Shown here one piece after another: positions 53,901-64,000 of a DNA stretch of 64,000 nt. Position 1 is the stretch's first letter; every line of letters begins with the position of its first letter. The notes below the pieces were generated by a model. The model searched no databases. It worked only from the letters and a program-made list of their open reading frames with translations, and was not told where the DNA came from. The stretch is taken from positions 1,222,307 through 1,286,306 of the forward strand of contig JAESIW010000203.1 of NCBI GenBank assembly GCA_016802295.1, read 5' to 3'. Both the position numbers and the translations under genes were made by a program. This stretch comes from Brachionus rotundiformis. Lineage: Eukaryota > Rotifera > Eurotatoria > Ploima > Brachionidae.

Positions 53901-56900
53901 ATAAATGTAATTTTTAACATTTTTTTTAAACAAACTATTAGATTTACAATTTTCAAAATCCAGTTAGTTTATTATTTATTTATCTATTAAGTTAAATATC
54001 ACAAAAAAGCATTAAATAGTCAAATATATATAAAAATAAGGTAAAAACGCTTTGGGAAATTTTAAGTTTGGGCCTTTATTTTATAAACTCTTAGCTTAAA
54101 TTTTCGATAAAGACTGGCCGATTGGCCATAGTTAAAAAAAAATATAATTAATTTAAAGATAAATAATGATTTTATTTTAAGAAATTTAATGTCAGCATTC
54201 CACTTTTTATCAGGGTAGTTTTAGCTGCCATATTGTAAGCTGAAATCAAACATGGTTTTTTTTTAAAGATAGACAACTAAACTCTACCTAAAATACACTT
54301 CTTCTGATATATTTTCTTTTGACATCATATATTATAAATTAAACTAGAAATATCAAAATCAATTAGTTTGAAACCTAGGAATTTTTATTTGTCAAAGGTA
54401 AGTAACTAGATTTATTTTTTTTTTATTTTTAAAAATATATATTTAGCCAGATATTTAAAAATGAAAATAATATTGAAAATTTGATATCAATTTCATATAT
54501 TTAATTATGAAAAAGATACTTTTTATTTTGAAAAAAGTGTGGACTATTGATCTAAGTGTCAATTAAGAAATTTATTTTATCTTATTTTCTCAAATTTCAA
54601 TAAAATAAATACAAAAATGTTAAAGTAGTTCGATTTTAAAAGTTTTTTTAATCAAATTTTTGACAAATAAGTAGGAAGTAAATTTTAATTTTGCCAAGTT
54701 GGCAGAAAATGTATTTTTTTGTATCTTAGGATAATGACTTTTACATAACATGATAGGCCTAAAATGGTATCTTTATATTTTTTGGCTTCTAATACAATAA
54801 CCTAATTATTTTCGAAATTTTCAGTTAGCTCTCAATTAGATCATTTTACTAAACAAATTCTTTTTTTTTAAATATTTTGACAAGATATAAGTTATCTTTA
54901 AAAAAAATTTTTATTATTTTTTCTCTTATGACCATTGTAAATTAATAAATTTAGAAAATATGAAAGGTCTTTTGAGGAATAAGATGACTAATTTTAAAAT
55001 TCGATAAAATGTGGCTCAGAGAATCTTTTAAATTCTAATTTTAGTAGTAAAAGAACAAATAAGAAAGCCTTGTTAATTAGACTTAATTACTTTTTCCAAA
55101 TATAAAAGCCGTAAATAGACCTGGTTGATTTGATACAAGATCCTGAGGGCTGATTAAAATTAGAATAATTATTTGTACAATTTCTAAAAAAGAATTTTTA
55201 AATTATAGCAAATTTTAAATTAATTTTAAAATAAGAAAATTATTTAATTAATAATTTAATGTGGTTTTAAACATTTTGCTTGTATTTCCATGATGATGAA
55301 ATTTTAATCGAAATAGGAATAATTAATTTTAGATATTTAAATTATTGTTGGGGTTATTATTAGGTAAATAAATCATTGCCTTCAATTGAAATTAATTAAT
55401 AATTAACTGTATATATGTGTTGAATATCTTCAAGCTAATTTTGTTCTTATGTAAATTTGTTTAAAAAAGGACGTTTTATTAATTATTTAATAAAGCAAAC
55501 TAATTATACCCTTAAAAATATCGATTACTGGAATGGAAATATTTTTAAGGAACTTAATTACGGTTCAAATTTGCCCAGAGATAATTGTCCTACACTTAAA
55601 CTTGGCTCAACAAGAAATTAAGTCTTAAGCAAATAATACCATTATCAGTCGATAGACAATTTATAAAATAAAATATTAATTTAAATAAGTCTATGCTAAA
55701 AATTATACTCTTAAATATCTTTAAATTTGTAATTCTGTATCAAGCATTATCTTTTTTATGTTAGTAATTAAAAGATAGAAAATTAATAAAAAAAAAAAAG
55801 ATAAGATTTTAAATATTTTTAAATTTTAAAAGCTGAGATAAAATTCAAAATACTTTGTACAGGTTAATTCAAATCAAAGGTCAAATAGTCTTTTATTAAA
55901 ATATTTTATTTTATTTTAAAATTACAAGTCACTTGAATCTAGTGAAATTTAGTGAATTAATTTTTTTCTTGGAAATTTAAAATATGTTTTCGAATTTAAT
56001 TTTTTCCTATTTTGAAAATTATTTTTGATAAAAAGTTCTTTTATCAAATATGAAAATAGTTTTTTTTTATGATTTATGATTAAAAATAATTCTTTTTTTA
56101 ATATGTTTATGTTGATATTTTTTTCACTAGGCTTTTTTCTTGTTCTAAATCTCTAAGGCTGTTGGTAAATATCTGTTATTAATTTATTTCTAATTCCTTA
56201 AATTAAGAAACCCTTTAAACATGAAGAAAATAATAATATTAATATAAAAAATACCATAATGGAATTTTTATGCCAATAAATAATTTATTAAGAACTGAAG
56301 TTGTTGGTGTTTTTTTTAAAGAATTTAGAGATCAATAAATTACAAAGTAAAAAGAATGTAGTCTACCAAGCCAGCATTTTGAAGACAAATTGGTTATCAA
56401 AAAATATCCAACTCTGTGATTTTATTAAGCTTTTATTTAAGGTTGCTTGATAAATATAAATACAATTTTCAATGTTTTTTTAATCATTTCCAAATTGGTT
56501 TTAAGTGTCGCTTCATTTATGTTTACTTTAGCGCATTAAATATTTTTCTTTTTAGCTGAAATTGGAAAAATAAATTTAATTTGATAAGGTATAATTTAAT
56601 TTAAATTATTTAATAATTTAATTTAATTGGTTTTGAATAATAAGACTTTTTTTGCCATGGTTCATAAACTTATGGTAAACTTTAATTTACTTTAAACAAT
56701 TCGAATTTATTGAAGCATAATGATTATTTTTTTTGTAAATAGTTAGCATTAGTTATATGTTTATCAATGTAGCTAAAAAATAAGAAAAATTTGGTTCAAT
56801 ATCACCTAAATTTTAACATTTGAATAGCATAATTTTTAGATTTTTGCGCTATATGACAAATGATGTCAGTCTCAATAACTAACCAGAATAATTTTTAACT

Positions 56901-57149
56901 ATTTCTCCTAATATCATAAGAATTAAATAATGCATTTATTTTGATACGATCTAACACGTAGCTTTATTATTTTTTCAAAATCATAAAAATCAATTATCAA
57001 GATTATGACATCACTTTAAATTGTTAAAATTTTTTTTTTTAGAAGAAAAAAGCTTTTAAATTTTAGTCAAGTTTTAAAATTCGATGAATTTGGTTTTATG
57101 GTATTTACATGATAAACATTTGATGCTAAAGCTATTTTTACATATACGC
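50993..57149. other. 6.2 kb AT-rich stretch with no gene or transposon recognised
   Basis: No open frame of note, no LINE, Tc1 or MULE motif and no clear inverted repeat were found, unlike the flanking 10 kb on either side. It lies upstream of the AUTS2-like gene and could be intergenic, regulatory or a large 5' intron. Which of these it is cannot be told from sequence alone. Confidence 0.45.
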
Positions 57150-58340
57150 AAATTAGTGGTAGTAGTAGTAGTTATGAGACTGCAGCATATAAATATATAC
57201 TAATTCCTTCCGGCATTTAGCTCTATAAGAGCTGTGGCAGTCTTTTCTTTCTTTGTTCAATTTCAAACACTTTTCTGTCGATACCCGCTTTAAAGTCATT
57301 AACTGTCTCTGGGATAACAACACTTTCCGGTAAAGCATTCCACTTTAAACCACTCTATTGGACAGAAAGTTATATCTTGATGAAGCTTGTTAGCAAATTT
57401 CTTTCTCTATTTTCATGTTATGTTTTCTCCTTAAGTCCAGATTCAAACTTGTAGCCAGATTCACACCTTTGACTAGGATGATCTTCTGGTTGACTATTTT
57501 GAACATTTGAATAAGAACCCCTCTTGTTCTACAATCTTCTAAGCTCATGTCGCTCTTCTTTTTTCTCTTTCGATAATGTTTATGCCAGCTGTTGGCTTTA
57601 GATGCCGCAGATGAACATTATTTGTTCCATTTTAGGTCATTAGATACAACTACACCGAGGTCCTTTTCTTCAACAGTTTCTTTAAGAGTCACTGCCCCAA
57701 ACAAGGTCCAATTTTATTCCTATTTCGACCAATATATATCGTTTTACTTTAGTTCATTAGACCTTTTTGTTGTCCAGTTAAGTGAAGCTGAGTCGATCTT
57801 AATTCATTCTTATTATTAAAAACACCCAATATTTTCATATTGTCTGCATATGATTAGTAAAAATATCTTGCTTAAATTTGTGTCTAAGGATTAATAGTAG
57901 TAATTATATTTCCAGTATAGATATTTCTATCTACACTAACGCTCAAAGGCGTTTAACGTTATTGTTTATAAGGCTTGGGCAAACTTTTCTTTTCTCCATT
58001 CCAAAGACTTGATTTTCAATGACCGGTGTTTTTGGATGCGCATAAATAGCATCCACTGATAAAACCATCTAAAATTTTGTATATTTGAACGACAATTTTT
58101 AAGATTCAAGTATTTCAATCTGTCTTCATAAGACTTGTACCTTTTCAAGAATTTTAATGTCTGTTTTTAAAATGGACTCGAGGTTTCTACTACATAGTCT
58201 ACATGGGGTCTCACAAGTGAAGTAAAGAGACGTCTTTATAATTGTCAGCTTAGGTTCTTAGAAGAATTCCTCAACAAACCCGGTATTTGGTCAGCTTTCT
58301 TACAGTACATTGTTTATTCCATTTTTAATAATTTGTCATA
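57150..58340 (-). pseudogene. LINE C-terminal half, frameshifted
   Basis: The minus strand, right to left, carries LYKRLFTSLVRPHVDYVVET, KRYKSYEDRLKYLNLKNCRS, RTRGVLIQMFKIVNQKI and NFLSNRVV. It ends FKAGIDRKVFEIEQRKKRLP and a TAC-repeat-like tail near 57160. Several stops and frame changes. Confidence 0.8.
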
Positions 58341-58599
58341 AAGAATCTTTTCCTTCCGTTATCTTCTTTTCTAAATGAAATATGTTTTGTTTTGATAATG
58401 AGATAATGAGACTTTTTCTTTTCTCTTCCGTGGACACATAGCTTTACATTTATTCTGGTCTAGATTTTTTGGCCAATTATCTTCAAGTCATTGGCGTTTT
58501 CGAGTCAGTAAGTATTGAAGTTCTTAATGAGATAATTGATGAAAATTATAAATAGGATTGGACCAAGAACCGCTTGTAACTACCTGCCAATCAAAAACG

Positions 58600-58950
58600 A
58601 CTCAATCCATCTTAGAATTTGGCCATTTATTACAGGCCTCTTTTTTTCAATAAATTTATTAATGATATACCAAAAAAAGATAGTACAAATAAGAATTACT
58701 CTCTTATATTTGCTGATGATCTTGCCACTTGTTTTATTTTTGGAAAAACAGGTCATTTAGAAAATCAAATTAATACATATTTAGGAGGTTTGGTTAGTAA
58801 AATAGAAGATGAAAATGTCACCAGAAAAATGTAGTTATACTGTTTTTAATAGATGTATTAAAATTAAATATAATTTTACACTTATCCTTTCAGATGGTAA
58901 GATCCCATAGGCAACTAATATTAGGTTCTTGTAAGTCGCGTTTGATGAAT
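58600..58950 (+). pseudogene. Reverse transcriptase palm fragment
   Basis: The plus strand reads FFNKFINDIPKKDSTNKNYS, LIFADDLATCFIFGKTGHLE and QINTYLGGLVSKIEDENV, then in a shifted frame KCSYTVFN and FTLILSDGKIP. FADD is the catalytic motif and the order matches the LINE palm/thumb. Opposite in orientation to the preceding LINE piece. Confidence 0.8.
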
Positions 58951-59832
58951 CATTGAGTGCTTAAGTGTTTTTTACTTTTAATTATTATCAAAATTATATG
59001 TAAAAAAATGAAAAGGATTTAACTCTATTAGCCAAAAATCGGACTTTTATTGCCTATTTTGACTTGATTTATTAATTAACCAAGACATACCTTAGGGTTT
59101 TTGAGACAGAAAGTTTACAGTCTAGAGCATTGAGTAAACCACCTCTCTATTCGATTCTTTTAGCTCACCTTTGATACTAACAAACTATGGACTTTTTTGT
59201 TTTCAAAACCCATCATGCTTGTCTAAATTTGCACAGAAGAACCTGGACAAAAGCTTTTAGATTGTTTTGGTTCGTGTGCGCTGTGAGCAGGCACTGCAAG
59301 TCTTTATGTACTTTATTTCCTGGTTGACCATCATTTAAGGTACATAAGGTGCAATTAAAAGCCCGTAAGTTGCAAAAGATCTGGACACTGGTAAACTATT
59401 GCTGAAAAATTAAAATAAATAAATTATCTGATCATTTAATCAAAAATCATCATTAGCTATTAGTAGATAAGTTTAGCATGTTTTTTTTTTAGATTAAATA
59501 TAAGACAAAAAAATTGTCACTACAAAAATATTTCAATCAAAAGAATTATTGTGGAGAAAATCCAACACTCGTACATACACACCATCGGTCTCGTTCATAA
59601 TTGATCCAAGTAGAAAAAAAAATAATAATAATAATATTTTTATTCTGTTAATAATAAAAAATATAAAACCTAATAAAAAAACCCAATAAAGAACATTAAA
59701 AAGATTCAAAAGGCGTCCAATGAGTGTAACCAGCAAGCCAATGCCTATTGCCAATTAGATGAGCTAGACCAAGAGAATGATCGGATTGTTGGTGTCGACC
59801 CATGTGTACACAAAGCCAGTACAACGACCACA
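58951..59832. other. Upstream region of the AUTS2-like gene
   Basis: AT-rich until about 59700, where base composition changes toward the gene. The coding frame is open back to about 59682 but contains no ATG before 59833, so this is probably 5' UTR. No promoter element was identified. Confidence 0.4.
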
Positions 59833-61521
59833 ATGAATGACATAATCACGAATAGTTTAATTGGCGACAAACTAATCGCCGACTCGTCCGCGGACCAGCA
59901 GCTGGCCCAGGAGGAAATAATCGACGGCTTCTCGTTTCTCAGCTTCGAGTTCGAGACCGAGCTGAAAAAAGCGTACGAAAAGAGCCGCAGTGAATCAATC
60001 AAAGAGGACAAATCGACCAATGGCTCGCTAAGGAGCGTCAAAAGGTCGAAAACGAGCGTCGGCCGGCCCAAAGGCGTCAAGGCGCGCGAGTCCACCGCGG
60101 CCAGCTCGACCGCATCGAGCTCGAGCTTCAACGACGAGCAGATCACGCTGGGCGAGCCCCGGCCGCCGGACACCAAGAGCCCGCCGCCTAGCGACCCGCA
60201 GCCGCCCGCCAAAAAGCCCAAAATCGACGAGCCCAAGTCCTCGTACGACATGAACACCCTGCTGGCCGCGGCCGCCTCTGCTGCCGCAACCGCCGCCGTC
60301 GTCGCCGCCACCGGCTCGTCCAAGTCGCCCGAGCCTGCGCCCAACCCTTCGCCCGCCGCCGCCAAAGCCCTCAACCCGCCCAGCTCCTCCACCTACCAGC
60401 CACCGGTCGACCCGACCTCTTTCATTAACAGAATCATGGAAATGTGCAAGCAGCAGATTCCCAATCTGAACATACCCGGCTTGCTTAAGCCCGCCGACGC
60501 CGAGCCTGCCAAGAGCGCATCACCCACCACCTCAAAGCAGCTCAGCTCGCCGGCACACTCGTACCAGAACCACCACCATCATCATCAGCCAAACCAACCA
60601 GCCAGACCTCCTGTAAATACGACTCCTTACTCGAACAACTTTTACATGCCACCGTATCCGAAGCCACCACCACTGCCGACCGACGACTTTTTGCGTCGCG
60701 ATCTCGACGCCAAATTCCACTCGTCCATGTCCATGGCCAGGCCGTCGAGCTCCAAAGAGGCCTTTGTGTACAGTCAAGCGAGCAAGGCAAAGCCGGTGCC
60801 CAAGGCCGCCGGTCTGACACAGTACCATCCGCGCACTTCCGGTAAATGGTGCGCCGCCCACGCCAAAATAGCCAACATGATACAAGAACAGAAACAAAAG
60901 CCGCCACCGCCGGTTAGTATTAAACCGCCGGCTGTACAGCAGCAGCCGCAACCTCACACATTTAGTAGCAGTCAATTCGACCCCTATCACAGCAAGAAGC
61001 TGCACACGCCGACTTTTTTCCCGCCAGTACAGCACAATCTAAAGCAGTCGAAGCCACAGGCACCGCCCCCGCCGACCCGTTCCCACCACAACTACCTGGC
61101 CACCGAGGCGGCGATCACCGCCGCGGCCAACCACCACCTCATGATGGACAAGTACCGGCACGACATGATGCGGCTGCCCATGCCGGGCATGCCCGGACAC
61201 CCGCTCCTGCCACCGCCGGGCGTCCACATGCCTATGCCCCCGCCGCCCGGCCTGCACATGCCCATGCCGCCCTTCGTCGGCAACAAAAAACCTCCCCATC
61301 CGTCTACAGGTCACGCGCCACCCCCGCCTTTGCCGCCCAGCCACATGTCCCCCTTCAACCCCAACCCGCTCGTTCAGCACTCCTTCCTACAGCAGTTCTT
61401 CATGGACAAGAATTTCGACCCGACTCGCTTCCCCATGCCGCCCCCCTCCTCCTCCTCTTCCCTGCCTCCCGGCTGTCTCATGCCCAGCATGCTCAAGCCT
61501 GACGACAAACACGTCACGTGA
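59833..61521 (+). CDS. AUTS2/fibrosin family protein (Drosophila tay-like)
   Basis: Vertebrate AUTS2 and fibrosin-like proteins act in non-canonical Polycomb PRC1 complexes and in neurons; this is inferred family membership. Single exon, 562 residues. Residues about 30-48, IDGFSFLSFEFETELKKAY, match the family's N-terminal DGF-S block. A basic motif PPAKKPKID near 127 may be a nuclear signal, followed by an Ala run and, near 247, a His run. The central family core is present: DDFLRRDLDAKF (about 284-295; DxLRxELxxRF in AUTS2) and SGKWCAAHAKIANMI (about 336-350; GKWxAMHVRIAW in vertebrates). The C-terminal third is Pro/Met/His-rich with MPMPPPPG-like repeats. It is much shorter than human AUTS2 (~1260 residues). 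The gene is GC-rich, in sharp contrast to its surroundings. Confidence 0.82.
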   Translation: MNDIITNSLIGDKLIADSSADQQLAQEEIIDGFSFLSFEFETELKKAYEKSRSESIKEDKSTNGSLRSVKRSKTSVGRPKGVKARESTAASSTASSSSFNDEQITLGEPRPPDTKSPPPSDPQPPAKKPKIDEPKSSYDMNTLLAAAASAAATAAVVAATGSSKSPEPAPNPSPAAAKALNPPSSSTYQPPVDPTSFINRIMEMCKQQIPNLNIPGLLKPADAEPAKSASPTTSKQLSSPAHSYQNHHHHHQPNQPARPPVNTTPYSNNFYMPPYPKPPPLPTDDFLRRDLDAKFHSSMSMARPSSSKEAFVYSQASKAKPVPKAAGLTQYHPRTSGKWCAAHAKIANMIQEQKQKPPPPVSIKPPAVQQQPQPHTFSSSQFDPYHSKKLHTPTFFPPVQHNLKQSKPQAPPPPTRSHHNYLATEAAITAAANHHLMMDKYRHDMMRLPMPGMPGHPLLPPPGVHMPMPPPPGLHMPMPPFVGNKKPPHPSTGHAPPPPLPPSHMSPFNPNPLVQHSFLQQFFMDKNFDPTRFPMPPPSSSSSLPPGCLMPSMLKPDDKHVT

Positions 61522-63590
61522 CACACTCAAATAGACCCACTACATGTGCAGAGCAAATTCTATTGGTTCATTCAATTTGTTCCATTCGGTCAATTGTACA
61601 AATATTTGATTAAACGTTTACTCCTTTTTCTTTGACATACACACAGACATATATGGACACATAACGAGTGTATTGAATTTATATTTTTATTTTTTTTTAG
61701 CCTGTTTTTTTTTTCATGTAAACTAAACATAAAAATTTAAAAAAATGTTTATATTTGCTTATTGATTGTATGACTATTTTAGTTGGCTATATCACTATTT
61801 TTTTGTTTTTTGATTATTGAAAAAAAACACTTCTTTTTTGTCTGTTGATAATGCTAAACAAACGAAATATTAATTTATCAAAACATATAATAAATAATTT
61901 AAAGTTGAATGTAAAAATTTGTTTTTTTTTCCTCTTTTTTTCTTTCTCATTCGAAACTATTTATTGCTTTAGACCAATTTGTTCGTTTTTCAGTGATACT
62001 ATTTTTTTTAATAAAATAATAAATTTAATTTATAGTTAATTTTGTGAATTATGCGGCTCAAAAGGTAATATGTGATCTCAAAACTAGAGTTAATCAAAGA
62101 ATTTTGATAATCTTCTCTTAATCAATTTTACAAATTGAAAAGAAATGATAAATACATTGTTAAAGCGCTTGGCTAGCTACTATTTAAACCACTAACTTTT
62201 TGTTATAATTTTGGATTCCATTTAATTTAATAGTTACTAGACTTAAGTCCCTATAGTTTTATACTTGGAATAGTCTACCACAGAACATAAGAAACAAGAG
62301 CCCAAATGGCTCAATAAACAGTCAAATTCAAGTCTTGAGTAAAAAGCAGGCTCAAAATATGCATAATCCTATCTGATGTAGATGGACCTGGAGTCACTTT
62401 AAAAAAAGTGAAGAAAAGCCAACGAAAATAAAATAAAACAAATTCGAAAATAAATCTTAAAAATATAACTACTTTTGTATTTTAAAACGGAAATGACTGA
62501 AGTATTGGGATTTAATACAGTCTTTTACTAGTTGTCAGAATTTCTGGTCATATTTTATGGTTGAATGGTGGAAACAAGTCAAAAGTCAAAGCGAACCTAA
62601 AGTGCTAAAACAGGGTATTTTAGGTTTTTCGAATACATCATCAAGTCAAATTGATATATTAAAAAAAATTTAATATGAAAAAACTTTAAAATATAAATAA
62701 GTCTTTAAACTTGAAATTTTCTGGACATTAATGAGAATTTTTTTTAGTTTTTATTGAAAAAAGTTCGGTGGAAAGAAGGAAGTTTTTAAATAAATCCACA
62801 TCGACTGGATGAGTGGACTGAATGGAACAGACTGGATGGAACAGATGGAATGATTAGAATTGAAAAGATAGTTAAAAAAGAGTCATTCAAAAGCATTTTA
62901 AAATTATTTAAAAAATTAAATATAATTAAATATATGAGCTTAGTGAGTTAGTTTAGGTATTATGGTTCTTTTGATTGGATTTACCATTACTTTTAATAAA
63001 ATGATTTTTTTAAAAATTCTCATGAAGTATTCAATTAATTTTAACTCAAATAATATATTTTGGCGTATTTATAACAATTAGTATTGAATAATTTAAACAA
63101 AAAATAAATTGTTCAAAAAAAAATAAATACATATATCTTTTGGATCTTTTAGATTAAAATTTAATTAATACATAGATGTATGGAATATAAATGCACATAT
63201 TTTACTATTTAATTTATTTAAATGTTCCACAATTTTAATACGATATAATTAAAACGTGGGATAAAAAAGGGGATATAACAAAACAAAATGTACAATGAAA
63301 TAGATTAAGGGAAATCGGTTCCGTAAAATTTTTGTGATAAAAATAAGTTGGGATATAATTTAGAGGGGTCATACTCTATTTAATTAAAGAAACATGAACT
63401 TCATGTTTTGAACAGGACAGTGCATAGTCACAGTCTAGTTATAACGATGCTGACCAATACGATATTCGCTTTAAAACGATATTTTTTTCATAATTTACAT
63501 TCCCCAATTTAATAATCCTTTAACATGCAAATTTGATTAATACAATATTGGTCCAACGTATTATTGTATAGTAAAGTTTTAAACCTGATT
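61522..63590. other. 3' flank and AT-rich intergenic DNA
   Basis: Begins with a probable 3' UTR of the AUTS2-like gene (T-rich, near 61680-61720). Around 62800-62850 short GGATGGAACAGA/CTGGATGAG-like repeats occur. No coding region supported. Confidence 0.45.
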
Positions 63591-63594
63591 TGTA

Positions 63595-63860
63595 TTCCTT
63601 CACTATTAGGAATTTAAGTTTATTTTAGGCCTCGTCATGTAATATATTAGAGGGAGTGTCGTATTTTAGATTTAGAATGGACCGAACAGCTGAATTTTGG
63701 ATTACCTGTGAGAATGAGTTAAGACATGAAAGAGTATAATCCAAAATGGATCCAACTAAAGATTTCCTTAAGTTTTAAAGTTTAGACCCCATTTTTCATT
63801 CGACAGAATCTTTATAACATCCAAAAACGTCCTTCACATTAATTTACAGAAAGAATTTTT
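63595..63860 (-). pseudogene. LINE C-terminal fragment
   Basis: The minus strand reads VIKILSNEKWGLNFKT, then after a one-base shift LRKSLVGSILDYTLSCLNSF and VIQNSAVRSILNLKYDTPSN. This is the segment after the palm domain in the first LINE families. Confidence 0.75.
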
Positions 63861-64000
63861 CGCCTTGACTGCTAACCTCTGAAATAAAACGTGCTGAATC
63901 ATCTGTTTTTAATTTAAACTTGAATTTTTGAATATTATTTAAATTTTGCGGATGTTTTAGTTGGCTTTGGTATCTTTATAAAACCATCTGAGTAGTTAGA

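Noticed and set aside
59745..60392. A 215-codon open frame antisense to the AUTS2-like gene, rich in Ala/Gly/Ser
   Set aside because: It mirrors the GC-rich sense codons, has no family motif and overlaps a well-supported gene. Other antisense frames at 60.5-61.4 kb are rejected for the same reason.
1..64000. tRNA, rRNA, CRISPR arrays and bacterial-type operons
   Set aside because: None was seen by eye. The genes are animal-like with introns, so CRISPR and operon features are not expected; short tRNAs could have been missed without a computed search.

Overview
The window looks like animal nuclear DNA from a small-genome, very AT-rich invertebrate, most likely a monogonont rotifer of the Brachionus type. 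This is an inference from three things: strong AT richness, many host introns of only about 49-64 bp with GT..AG ends, and animal gene families (cilium, cap binding, neuronal vesicle, GPCR) lying among heavily decayed LINE, Tc1/mariner, MULE and foldback elements. No tRNA, rRNA, CRISPR or bacterial operon was seen.

Layout. 1-6 kb is a nest of transposons: a LINE reverse transcriptase copy (minus) is split at a TA by a 3.4 kb Tc1/mariner element with ~332 bp near-identical inverted ends, and a second LINE copy lies inverted beside it, itself cut by a 224 bp MITE. The Tc1 element is the most remarkable object here. Its DD34E transposase can be read without any break across six exons, and a second, divergently transcribed five-exon gene of unknown function lies inside the same terminal repeats. 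6.3-7.4 kb is NCBP3 (nuclear cap-binding subunit 3). 9.8-10.5 kb is a neurensin-like two-pass membrane protein. 12.9-13.8 kb is a three-exon FAM221 gene. 15.4-26.2 kb is a complete 12-exon WDR19/IFT144 gene (minus), an intraflagellar transport A subunit of about 1350 residues. Three of its introns are swollen to 1.9-2.4 kb; two hold recognisable transposons, and one also holds a decayed copy of one of its own exons.

26.6-30.1 kb is transposon debris: a Tc1 transposase with its catalytic Glu replaced by Lys, a FLYWCH/SWIM MULE remnant and a permuted LINE. 30.3-41.7 kb carries three paralogous intronless 7TM receptors (two plus, one minus) and one uncharacterised 295-residue gene, separated by LINE, MULE and foldback elements. 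42-50 kb is mostly repeat debris. 51.0-57.1 kb is a long AT-rich stretch in which I recognise no gene and no transposon. 59.8-61.5 kb is a strikingly GC-rich single-exon gene of the AUTS2/fibrosin (Drosophila tay) family, and the window ends in more LINE debris.

The host genes do not form a pathway. WDR19 is ciliary, NCBP3 acts in nuclear RNA export, and the AUTS2-like gene is probably a chromatin regulator. The GPCR group is a local gene-family expansion.
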